DNA of 64,000 nt from Cystobacter fuscus (GTDB taxonomy: Bacteria > Myxococcota > Myxococcia > Myxococcales > Myxococcaceae). Location of the stretch: contig NZ_CP022098.1 in assembly GCF_002305875.1 (NCBI RefSeq), positions 7,316,001 through 7,380,000 of the forward strand. The letters are read 5' to 3'. Shown here in pieces: positions 7,951 to 19,500 of this stretch (its first letter is position 1; every line of letters begins with the position of its first letter). The notes under the pieces are model-generated. The model did not search any database, was not told the DNA's origin, and saw nothing but the letters and a program-made list of their open reading frames with translations. A program made the translations under genes and the position numbers.

Positions 7951-8403
7951 TTAGCCATCACCCCAAGCCGCGGCGGATGTAAACCCCAGGCGGGCCCGCG
8001 AAGAATCAGGGGGCGGTTGACAAGGGGACGCTGTGAGCGAGAACCATCCGCCATTGAGGGCGATATCCGTGAAGGCGCCCACATCGTCCACGATCGTGCC
8101 GTCCTCCAGCCGCACCCGGGCGTGCTGCCGACCCGTGAGGACTCCGACGTCTCCGTAGACATGCACTCGCAGGTCATCGGACTCGACGGACAGGATGGTG
8201 CCAGGAATGGCGAGGATGGCCCCGATGAATCCGGCGCGATCCGCCGTGGGACTCCCCGGGACGCGCAGTTCGAAGCGCTCGTCCAGGATGGACTCGAGCA
8301 ACTGGCGATCCCGTGTCCGGATGGCACTGAACATGTCTTGTTCGAGCTGGCGCAGTTGAGCCTCGTCCGCCGTAGTCACCAGGTCCTCCTCTCGGTCGGC
8401 CAT
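7951..8403 (-). CDS. SnoaL/DUF4440-like NTF2-fold protein, probable C-terminal frameshift
   Basis: Residues ~1-125 have the DUF4440/SnoaL pattern: LRQLEQDMFSAIRTRDRQLL with ILDERFEL, then strands around LRVHVYGDVGVLTGRQHARV and VGAFTDIA. Such proteins form an alpha+beta cone fold and either bind small molecules or act as enzymes. From about nt 8042 the annotated frame runs into low-complexity sequence. A neighbouring frame there reads AHSVPLSTAP and stops at 8006, which is the family-like ending, so a single-base frameshift (mutation or sequencing error) is likely. The start at ATG 8403 was chosen; a GTG at 8475 is possible. It is divergent from the megasynthase gene, so the shared ~115 bp must hold the megasynthase promoter. 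Confidence 0.6.
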   Translation of the reverse strand: MADREEDLVTTADEAQLRQLEQDMFSAIRTRDRQLLESILDERFELRVPGSPTADRAGFIGAILAIPGTILSVESDDLRVHVYGDVGVLTGRQHARVRLEDGTIVDDVGAFTDIALNGGWFSLTASPCQPPPDSSRARLGFTSAAAWGDG

Positions 8404-8519
8404 TCCACCCAGACGAGAAGCCAGGCCCCGGGCTCCTGCCTCGCCGATGTCACCCCGAAGTGACGTAATCTCCACCTAGATACGTCCGCTTCGACACTCC
8501 AGCCCCCGCCCCCCCGCTC

Positions 8520-10510
8520 ATGCCCCAGCCCCGCTCCCTCGTTGATCTGCTCGAAGAGCGCAGTTCCACCCGTGCCGAGCAGCGCCTGTACACCTTCCTG
8601 GATGACGAGGGAGCAGACGAAGCAGCCCTGTCCTACGGCGAGCTGTACACCCGCGCGCGGCGCATCGGGGCCGCCCTCCAGGAGCTGGCTCCCCCCGGTG
8701 AGCGCGCCGTGCTGCTCTACCCCCCCGGCACCGACTACGTCTCCGGCTTCTTCGGCACCCTCTTCTCCGGCCTCGTCGCCGTGCCCGCCTATCCGCCGGA
8801 TCCCTCGCGTCTGGAGCGCACCCTGCCGCGTCTGCGCGCCATCATCCACGACGCCCGCGCCACCGTGGTGCTCACCACTTCCTTCGTCCTGTCCATGGTG
8901 GAGGAGCTCTTCCAGGACGCCCCCGACCTCAAGGCCCTGCGCTGGCTGGCCACCGATACCCTCTCCCCCGGCGGCGAGACGCTCTGGCGCAAGCCCTCCT
9001 TGAGCCCCGAGTCGCTCGCCTTCCTCCAGTACACCTCCGGCTCCACCGGCACGCCCCGCGGTGTGATGCTCAGCCACTCCAATCTGTTGCACAATCTGGC
9101 GCTCATCCGCGGCGCCTTCCAGACACGCGACGACAGCGTGGGCGTCATCTGGCTGCCGCCCTACCACGACATGGGGCTCATCGGCGGCATCCTCGTACCC
9201 CTCGCCCAGGGCTTCCACACCGCCCTCCTGTCGCCGCTGTCCTTCCTCAAGCGCCCCCGCTCCTGGTTGGAGGCCCTCACCCGCCTCGGCGGCACCATCA
9301 GCGGCGGCCCCAACTTCGCCTTCGAGCTGTGCGTGCGCCGCATCCCCCCCGAGCAGCGCGAGGGACTCGACCTGAGCCGCTGGCAGGTCGCCTTCTGCGG
9401 CGCCGAGCCCATCCGCCCCGCCACGCTCGACCGCTTCACCGAGGCCTTCGCCCCCCACGGCTTCCGCCGCGAGTCCTTCTATCCCTGCTACGGCCTCGCC
9501 GAGGCCACCCTCATCGTCTCCGGAGGCCTCGCCTCCGCTCCCCCCCTCCTGCGCGACGTGGACGCCTCCTCGCTGGAGCGGGGTCTCGCCGTGGTTCCCC
9601 CCACCCACGAGGCCGCCCGGACGTTGGTCGGTTGTGGCACGTCGCTCCAGGACCAACGCATCGCCATCGTGGAGCCGGAGTCCCTCCGCGAGCTGCCCCC
9701 GGGCGAGGTCGGCGAAATCTGGGTGAAGGGCCCCAGCGTCGCCCAGGGCTACTGGCAACAGCCCGAGGAGTCCGTGCACAGCTTCTCCGCCCGGACCGCC
9801 AGCGGCGAGGGCCCCTTCCTGCGCACCGGGGACCTCGGGTTCCTCGACGGCCACGAGCTGTACGTCACCGGACGGCGCAAGGATCTGCTCATCCTGCGCG
9901 GCCGCAATCTCTATCCCCAGGATCTCGAGTTCACGGTCGAGCAGAGCCACCCCGCGCTCCGGCCCGGCTGCGGCGCCGCCTTCAGCATCGAGGAGGATGG
10001 CGAGGAGCGTCTCGTCGTCGTGCAGGAGGTGGACGCGCGCAAGCTCGACGGCACCGTGGAGGAGCTCGCCGCCCTCCTCCGGCAACGCCTCGCCGAGCGG
10101 CATGAGGTGCGGCCCCACGCGCTCGTGCTCATCCAGCCCGGCAGTCTTCCCAAGACATCCAGCGGCAAGGTGCAGCGCCGCGCCTGCCGTGCCGCCTTCC
10201 TCGCGGGAGAGCTGCGCGCCGTCCACGTCTGGCGGGCCTCGGAGTCCACGCCTCCTCCCGTCGCGTCACCCGCCTCGCCCGCCACTCCCGCCGACTCCGT
10301 GGAGGCCCGCGTGCTGGCGCTCATCGCCGCACGGCTGGGCGCTCGCGCCCACTCCCTGGAGCCGCACCAGCCCCTCACCCGGCTGGGACTGGATTCCCTC
10401 GCCGCGGTGGAGCTCGCGCACGCACTGGAGCAGGACCTGGGCGTCGCCCTGCCCATGGAGACCCTGCTGCGGGGCGTGAGCGCCTCCGAGCTGGCCCGGG
10501 AGATCTCCGC
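8520..10510 (+). other. Loading module: fatty acyl-AMP ligase (FAAL) and acyl carrier domain
   Basis: Residues 1-570 resemble FAALs, which make acyl-AMP and pass the fatty acid to an ACP. The P-loop motif LQYTSGSTGTPRG is at ~169, then WLPPYHDMGLIG and FYPCYGLAEATL, and the C-terminal catalytic Lys is in LPKTSSGKVQRR. The carrier domain has the phosphopantetheine Ser in LGLDSLA (Ser ~626). The enzyme therefore starts with an N-terminal lipid tail; chain length cannot be read. Confidence 0.88.
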
Positions 10511-13500
10511 GCGTCAGGCGTCCGCCTCGCCCCGAGGCGCCATCCCCCGCGCGCCTCGCGACCGACCCCTGCCCCTCTCCTTCGCCCAGCAGCGCCTGTG
10601 GTTCCTCGACCGGCTCGAGCCCGGCAGCGCCTTCTACAACGTCCCCGTGGTCTCCCGCGTGACGGGCCCCCTCGACGTGTCCGCCTTGGAGAAGAGTCTC
10701 CAGGCCCTCGTGCGCCGCCATGAAACCCTGCGCACCGTGTTCCGCGAGGAGCGCGGCGAGCCCTCCCAGCACATCCTCGACACACTGGCCCTGCCCCTCG
10801 GCGTCGTCGACCTGAGCGCCCTGCCCGAGGACGCCCGCGAACGGGAAGCCCAGCGGCTCGCGCGCGAGGAGGCCCGGCGCCCCTTCGATCTCTCCCGCGG
10901 ACCGCTGCTCCGCGCCTCCCTGGTGCGGCTCGGCGCCGGGCGGCATCTGCTGCTGCTCACGCCCCACCACATCATCTCCGATGGGTGGTCCCTGCGCGTC
11001 CTCGTGCGCGAGTTGGAGGCGCTCTACTCGGCCCTCTCCACCGGCCGCACTCCCTCCCTCCCCGCCCTGCCCCTCCAATACGCCGACTATGCCGTCTGGC
11101 AGCGCGAGTCGCTGCGCGGCGAGCGGCTCGAGGCACTGCTCGGCTGGTGGCGCACGTACCTCGTCGGCGCCCCGCCCGTGCTGGAGCTGCCCGGGGATCG
11201 TCCCCGGCCTCCGTCCCAGTCCTATCAGGGCGCTCACGTGGTGCATCGCCTCGAGCGCGAGTCCTGGGCCCGCGTGAAGGCGCTCGCCCACCACGAAGGC
11301 ACCACCCCCTTCGTCGCCCTGCTCGCTGGCTTCCAGCTCCTGCTCCACCGCTACTCCGGCCAGGAGGAGCTCGTCGTCGGCGTGGACCTCGCCCACCGCA
11401 CGCGGCCCGAGATCGCTGGACTCATCGGCCTCTTCGTCAACCCGCTCCCCGTCCGTGGAGATCTGCGCGGCGCCCCCTCCTTCCGTGAGCTGCTCGCCCG
11501 GGTCCACGCGGGCGTGCTCGGCGTCCAGGCCCACCAGGACCTGCCCTTCGACGAGCTGGTGCGCGCGCTCAACCCCGAGCGCAGCCTCGCCCACGCGCCT
11601 CTCTTCCAGGTGAAGCTCGTGCTCCAGGACGCCCCCTCCACGCCTCCGGGCGCGAGCCTCGTCCTCGACAGCTCCCTCGGGGACACCGGCGCCACCAAGC
11701 TCGACCTCACCCTCTCCCTCACCGAGACCACCCGCGGCCTGGAGCTGCTCGGCGAGTACGCCACCGATCTCTTCGACGCGAGCACCGTCTCGCGCATGCT
11801 CGCGCACCTGTGTCTGCTGCTCGAAGGGGCCGCCGCGGCGCCCGATCGCCCCGTGCACGCCCTGCCTCTGCTCTCCGAGCCCGAGCGCCACCGCGCCCTC
11901 GTGGAGTGGAGCCACACCGCGCCCGCGATCCCTGACTCCCTCGCGCACCTCCTCTTCGAGGAGCAGGTCCGCCGCACCCCCGACGCTCCCGCCGTCTCGC
12001 TCGGCACCCGCACCCTGTCCTATCGGCAGCTCGACGCGCGCGCCAACCAGCTCGCCTGGCACCTGGCCTCGCTCGGCGTCGGGCCCGAGATGGTGGTGGG
12101 CGTGCACCTGGAGCGCACGCCCGAGTGGGCCATCGCCGTGCTCGGCGTGCTCAAGGCTGGCGGCTCCTTCCTGCCGCTCGACCCCAGCTACCCCTCCGCC
12201 CGTCTCGCGCTGATGCTCCGGGAAGCCCAGGTGCCCGTGATCATCTCCCGCGAGGCCCTGGCCGATCAGCTCGCCTCGCAAGGTGAGCTGCTGGTGCTCC
12301 TGGACAGCGATGGTCCCGCCCTGGACGCACGGCCCGAGACGGCGCTCTCTCCCGCCCCCGCCGTCACCCCCGGGCACCTCGCCTACGTCATCTTCACCTC
12401 CGGCTCCACCGGCACGCCCAAGGGCACCCTGCTGGAGCACCGTGGCCTGTGCAACACCGCCCGCGCCACCCACGAGGCACTCGGCCTGCGCCCCGGTGAA
12501 CGGATGCTGCAACTGGCGTCCATCGGCTTCGATGCCTCCGTCAGCGAGCTCTTCTCCACGCTGCTCTCCGGCGCCCACCTGGTGCTCGCTCCGCCCGAGT
12601 CGCTGCTGCCCGGGCCCCCGCTCCAGAAGGTGCTCGCCGACGAGCGCATCACCGTCATCACCGCCACGCCCACCTCGCTCGCCCCGCTGGAGCCCGAGGC
12701 CCTGCCCCACCTGCACGTGGTGGCCTCCGTGGGCGAGGCCTGCACCCCGGAGCTGGCCCGGCGCTGGAAGCCCGGCCGCCGCTTCCTCAACGCCTACGGC
12801 CCCACCGAGGCGAGCGTCTGCGCCACCCTCGATCCCGACGTGGATCCCCGCCAGCCGTCCATCGGCCGGCCCATCGCGGGCGCCCGGACGTACGTGCTCG
12901 ACGCGCGCCTGGAGCCCGTGCCCGTGGGAGTCCCCGGTGAGCTGTACGTGGGCGGCGCGGGCGTGGCCCGGGGCTACCTCCACCGCCCCGCGCTCACCGC
13001 CGAGCGCTTCGTTCCCCACCCCTTCTCCTCCGTCCCCGGTGAGCGGCTGTACCGGACCGGGGACCGCGTGCGCCTGTTGCCGGATGGGCGGCTGGAATTC
13101 CTCGGCCGGCGCGATGCCCAGGTGAAGGTGCGTGGCGTGCGCGTGGAGTTGGGCGAGGTGGAAGCCGCGCTCGCCCAGCACCCCGGCGTACGTCAGGTCG
13201 TGGTGCTCGTGCGGGAGCACGCTGGCGAGTCGCGGCTGGTGGCCTATGTCGTGGCCGGCGAGGACGTGGAGCCCGCGACCCTCCGGCGCCTCCTGCGCGA
13301 GCGGCTCCCCGACGCGCTCGTGCCCTCCGCCATCGTCCGGCTGGACGCGCTGCCCCTGTCCCCGGGCGGCAAGGTGGATCGTCAGGCACTGCCCTCGCCC
13401 GAGCAGGCCAGCCCCGTGCCCCCGGCGCCCTCCGCCGGGCCCCGCTCCGAGCTGGAGCAGCGCATCGCCTCCGTCTGGGCGCGCGTGCTCCAGGTGCCCC

Positions 13501-16500
13501 ACGTGGGGCCGCATGACCATTTCTTCGATGACCTGGGCGGCAGCTCGCTGCTCGTGGTGAAGGCGAGCACGCACCTGCGCGACGAGCTGGGCCACGACGT
13601 CCCCGTCACCCACCTCTTCGAGCACCCCACCGTGAGCGCCCTCGCGGCGCGGCTCCAGAGCGAGCGCCCGGCCCCCGCCGCCGCTCCCGAGCCCCGGCGC
13701 ACGGCCGCCGATGAGGACTCCCACGACATCGCCCTCATCGGCATGGCCGGGCGCTTCCCGGGCGCCGCCGATGTGCACGCCTTCTGGGAGAACCTGCGCC
13801 AGGGCGTGGAGTCCATCTCGCGCTTCGCCCCGGAGGAGCTGGAACCCTCGCCCCTGTTCTCCGAGGCGCTGCGCACCCATCCGGACTTCGTCCCCGCCGG
13901 CGGCGTCCTCGAGGGCGCCGAGGGCTTCGATGCCGGCTTCTTCGAGCTGTCCCCCCGCGAGGCGACGTGGATGGATCCGCAGCAGCGGCTCTTCCTCCAG
14001 TGCGCCTGGCACGCGCTCGAGGACGCCGGCTACGATCCGGAGCGCTTCCACGAGCCCATCTCCCTCTACGCCGGCGCGGGCAGCTCGAGCACGCACGTGC
14101 TGGCGGTGCTCGGGCAGACCCGGAAGGATCCCGCCTCGCTGTTCGAGGCGCTGGGCACCACCACCGGCGAGAACGTGGCCACCAAGACGGCCTACAAGCT
14201 CCAGCTCGGCGGCGAGAGCCTCAACGTCTACACCGCCTGCTCCACGGGGCTCGTGGCCGTGCACCTCGCCTGCCAGAGCCTGCGCACCCGCCAGTCGGAC
14301 CTCGCGCTGGCCGGCGCGGTGAAGGTGTCCCTGCCCCAGCGCACCGGCTACCTCTTCCAGGAGGGGATGATCCTCTCCCCCGACGGCCACTGCCGCGCCT
14401 TCGACGCGAGCGCCCGCGGCACCGTGCTCGGCAACGGCCTGGGCGTGGTGGTGCTCAAGCGGCTCGCGGACGCCGTGCGCGATGGGGACTCCATCTACGC
14501 CGTCATCAAGGGCTCCTCGCTCAACAACGACGCCGCCGCCAAGGTCAGCTACACCGCGCCCAGCGTCCAGGGACAGAGCCAGGTCATCTCCCGCGCGCTC
14601 GCCTCGGCCGGGGTCGACGCCTCCAGCATCGGCTACGTGGAGGCCCATGGCACGGGCACCTCGCTGGGAGATCCGATCGAGATCGCCGCGCTCACCCGCG
14701 CCTTCCGCGCCCAGACGGGCCTCACCGGCTACTGCGCCATCGGCTCGGTGAAGACCAACATCGGGCACCTGGACACCGCCGCGGGCATCGTCGGTCTCAT
14801 CAAGGCCGCCCTCGCGCTGCACCACGGAGAAATCCCCCCGAGCCTCCACTTCGAGCGCCCCAATCCGGAGATCGACTTCGAGCGAGGTCCGTTCTTCGTC
14901 AACACCGCGCTCCGACCCTGGACGCGCACCGAGGGCCCCAGGCGGGCCGGAGTCAGCTCGTTCGGCATCGGTGGCACCAACGCCCACGTGGTGCTGGAAG
15001 AGGCGCCGCGCCAGGACGGCGGGCAGGGCAGCCACCGCCCCCGGCAGCTCGTCACCCTGTCCGCCCGGAGCGCCTCCGCCCTGGAGGCGATGGGCCACGC
15101 GCTGGCCGGCTTCGTGGAGAACCACCCGGAGGTGAACCTCGCGGACCTGGCCTTCACCCACCACGTGGGGCGCAAGGCCTTCGAGTTCCGCCGGGCGTTC
15201 GTCGTGGAGGACGCCGCGGGACTCGTGCGCGCGCTGGAGGAGGCGGGCCCTCCGTCCGAGGTGCGTGACCTGAACGCCGCCCGCTCGCGCCGCGTGGCCT
15301 TCCTCTTCCCCGGACAGGGCGCGCAGTCCGTGCGCATGGCCCAGGAGCTGTACGCCTCCGAGCCCCTCTTCCGGAAGGAGCTGGACGCGTGCCTCGCGCT
15401 CCTGCCCGCCGCGGGCCTCACGGAGCCGCTGCGCCCGGTGCTCTTCCCCGAGCCGGGTGCCGAGGCCGCCGCCGAGTCCCTCCTCTCCTCGCCCCGCATC
15501 GCGCTGCCCGCGCTGCTGGCCGTGGAGATCGCCCTCGCCCGGCTGTGGCGGAGCTTCGGCTTCGAGCCGTCCGCGCTGCTCGGCCACAGCTTCGGCGAGT
15601 ACGCGGCGGCGTGTGTGTCGGGCGTGCTCTCCCTGGAGGACGCGCTCCGGCTGGCCGTCATCCGCGGGGAGCTCATGGCCCAGCTTCCCCCGGGCGGCAT
15701 GCTCGCGGTGGGGCTCTCCGCCGAGGCCCTGGCGCCGCTCCTGCCCGAGGCCGTGGAGATCTCCGCCCTCAATGGCCCGGATCGCTGCACGGTGTCCGGT
15801 CCCCTCGAGGCCCTGGACGCCCTGGAGCGCACGCTCGCCGGACGGCACGTGGGCCTGATGCGCCTGTCCTCGGCGCATGCGTTCCACTCGCGCGCCGTCG
15901 AGCCGTTGATGGCCGGCCTGGAGCGCGCCGTGGCCGGGCTCACCCTGAATCCCCCCGCCATTCCCTACATCTCCAGCCTCACCGGCACGTGGATCCGCCC
16001 CGAGGAGGCGACATCCCCGCGTTACTGGGCCCGGCAGATGCGCGAGCCCGTGCGCTTCGCCTCGGGCTTGAACACGCTCGTGGAGGCGGGCTGGAGCTGG
16101 TTCATCGAGACCGGTCCGGACCAGAACCTCACCGCGCTCGCCCGGCCCCGGTTGCGCGCCGAGAGCACGGCGCTCGGGGTGCCCTCGCTGCGCCGCAATG
16201 GCACGTCCACCTCCGACTCCCAGGCCCTGTTGGAGTCACTGGGCTCGCTCTGGCGCGCGGGCGCGGCCCTGGACTGGAACGGCTTCCACGCCCACGAGCG
16301 CCGCCGCCGCATCCCGCTCCCGGGCTACCCGTTCGAGGAGACTCGCTTCCCCCTGGAGCAGCGGCCCGCCACGCCCACCGAGTCCCTCCCCGTGGTGGCC
16401 GCCGTTCCTCCGCCTCCGCCGCCCCCCGCACCCGTGCCCACCTCCGAGGCCCCCGTGCGCCGCGCGCCCCTCGGCGACATCCAGCAACGGCTGACGGAGC

Positions 16501-19500
16501 TGTGGCGGGAGCGGCTGGGCGTGGAGGAGATCGGCCCGGACGACAACTTCCTCGATCTGGGCGGCAACTCGCTGATGGCGGCGCAGTTGCTCACCCGGTT
16601 GCGCGAGACCTTCCAGGCACGGATTCCGCTCAATGATCTGTTCGAGGCACCCACCATCGCCACCCTGGCCGCGCGCATCGAGGCCCGACTCCAGGAGGAG
16701 CCGCGCTCGGGCGAGGCGGCTGGGACGGCGATGCGGCCCGTGCCCCGCCCCGAGCCCATTCCCCTGTCCTACGTGCAGGAGCGCGTCTGGGAGATGGAGC
16801 TGCGCGAACCGGGCAGCTCCCTCTTCAACGAGCCCCTCGCGGTCCGGCTCTCCGGCGCGCTGCGGCCCGAGCTGCTCGAGCACGGCATCAACGAGGTGAT
16901 CCGCCGGCACGAGTCGCTGCGCACCATCTTCCCCCAGGTGGACGGCAAGGCCTGGCCGCGCATCCTCCCCGAGGTGCGCGTGTCCCTGCCGGTGGTGGAC
17001 CTGAGCGGCTTCGCCGGGGACCGGGAGGCCGAGGCGATGCGCCTGGCCCGCCTCGCGCCCACCGCGCCGTTCCCGCTCGCGTGGGGTCCGCTGGTCCGGG
17101 TGCAACTGCTGCGGATGGCCGAGGCCGAGCACGTGCTGCTGCTCACCATCCATCACCTCGTGGCGGACACGATCTCCCTGGTGAACTTCATCGGGGAGGC
17201 GATGGCCTTCTACGGTGGGCTGCTCACGGGCCAGCCCGTGCCCGTGCCCGTGCCCGCGCTGCCCCTCCAGTACATCGACTTCACCCTCTGGCAGCGCCGC
17301 GCCCTGGCCGATGGCTCGCTCGCGGCCCAGCAGACGTACTGGCGCCAGCGACTCGCGCGGCGTCCCGGACCCCTCCCCCTGCTCCTGGATCGCCCGCGCG
17401 TGCCCGGTGCGCGCCGCCAGGGCGCCCGTCACGCGTTCGCCTTCCCCCGGGCGCTCGGCGCCGCCCTCCACGCCTTCGGCCAACGCGAGGGCCTCACTCC
17501 GTACATGACGCTGCTCGCGGGCTTCAAGGCCTGGCTGGCCCGGTGCACGGGTCAGGACGACATCATTGTCGGCACCTCCATCGGCAACCGGACCCGCCCC
17601 GAGCTGGAGCCGCAGATCGGCTACGTGGCCCATGCCCTGGCGCTGCGCACCTCGCTGGCCGGCGACCCGAGCTTCCGCGCGCTCGCGCTGCGCGTGCGCG
17701 ACACCACCCTCTCCGCCTTCGCCCACCCGGACGTGCCCTACGAGCAGCTCCTCGGAGAGCTGGAGCCCGGTGAGGAGGCCCGGCTGTCGCGTCTGTTCGA
17801 CGCCATCTTCCTGCTGCACACCCAGGGCGTGTCCGCGCCCCTGCTCGAGCTGCCCGGCCCGAAGCTGAGCTACTTCGACGTCACCGGGCTGCCCGCCCAG
17901 TACGGCACCTCGCTCGCGGACATGTCGCTGCTCATGCGCGAGGACGCCCAGGGCTTCTCCGGCACGCTGGAGTACGCCGTCGATCTGTTCGACGCCTCCA
18001 CCATCGTCCGGATGCTCTCTCAACTGGAGGCGTTGCTCACCGACGCGGTGGCCTCTCCGGACAAGCCCCTGTCCCAGCTCTCCCTGGACGGGCCCTCGCG
18101 AGCAGCGGAGCTGCCCGGCGCCTCCATCTCCCAGTGCACCTCCCTGCCCGCCCTGCTGTCCGCCCAGGCCGAACGCACTCCGGACGCGGTGGCGCTCCGC
18201 CAGGGAGACCAGAGCCTGAGCTGGCGGGTTCTGCGCGCCCATGCGCTCGCGCTCGCCTCCCGGCTGAGGGCTCGCGGCGTGGGTCCGGGGATTCCCGTGG
18301 CCGTGAGCCTGGAGCCCTCGCCCGAGCGGGCGGTGGCCCTGTGGGGCGTGCTGGCCGCTGGAGGGGCCTATGCCCTCGTCTCGCCGTCCGAGGAGCTGTC
18401 CTCGCTCGGCCGGGAAGAGGCCGCTCCCCTCCTCATCATGAGCCCCTCGGCCCCGCCGCCTCCGGGGCTGGACGAGGCCCACGTCCTGCGCCTCTCGCTG
18501 TCCGATGCGCGCTCCCCCGAGAGCCTCGCGCCGGCCGTGGATGGCAACGGCCTGGCCTGCCTGGTGCGCGAACCGGAGCACGGCGAGCGGGCCCGGGTCA
18601 TGTGGAGCCACCACAACCTGATCGAGCGCTTCTCCGCGCTGGATGCCCGCGTCGAGGCCCGTCCGGGCGAGACCTGGTGGAGCCTTCCGGACGCCGCCGA
18701 TCCCTCGGGCCTGGAGCTGCTCTGGGCGCTCACCCGAGGACTCCAGGTCGTCTTCCCGGCACGCGCTCCGTCGAGGCTCGTGGCGTTGCGCCCGGAGCGG
18801 TCCGCGACGCGGCCCCTGGACTTCAGCCTCTTCTACTTCGCCAATGACGCGGAGGCCTCGGGGCGGCGCAAATACCAGCTCCTGCTGGATGGGGCGAGGT
18901 TCGCCGACACGCACGGCTTCAGCGCGGTGTGGACGCCCGAGCGGCACTTCCATGCCTTCGGTGGCCCCTACCCGAGCCCCACCGCCACCAGCGCGGCGCT
19001 GGCGATGATCACCGAGCGGGTGTCCCTGCGCGCGGGCAGCGTGGTGCTTCCGCTGCATGATCCCATCCGCGTGGCCGAGGAGTGGTCCGTCATCGACAAC
19101 CTCTCCAACGGCCGGGCCGGCGTGTCCTTCGCCACGGGGTGGAACCCCAACGACTTCGTCTTCGCGCCGGAGAACTTCCAGCAGCGCCCCGAGGCCCTGC
19201 GCAAGGGACTCGAGGAGATCCGCACCTTGTGGAAGGGCGGTGGCGTGCGCCGCGCCAACGGCGCCGGCAACGAGGTGGACATCACCATCCGCCCCCGCCC
19301 GGTGCAGGCGGAGCTGCCCGTGTGGATCACCGCCGCCTTCAACCCGGACACCTTCCGGCTGGCCGGAGCGCTGGGCGCGGGACTGCTCACCAACGTGCTG
19401 GGGCTCGGACAGGACTTCGAGGAGCTGGCGCGGAAGATCGCCCTCTACCGGCAGGCGCGGCGCGAGGCGGGGCATGACCGGGGCCACGTGGTGCTGATGC

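Noticed and set aside
10266-15887. 1873-codon open frame on the minus strand, antisense to the synthetase
   Set aside because: It has no domain resemblance, it is rich in Gly/Ala/Glu/Arg, and its openness is explained by GC-rich codon bias of the sense gene. The sense strand has full NRPS/PKS motifs.
16170-16470. Possible ketoreductase between AT and ACP
   Set aside because: Only the post-AT linker and a Pro-rich stretch (~100 residues) are there, too short for a KR and without a Rossmann motif.
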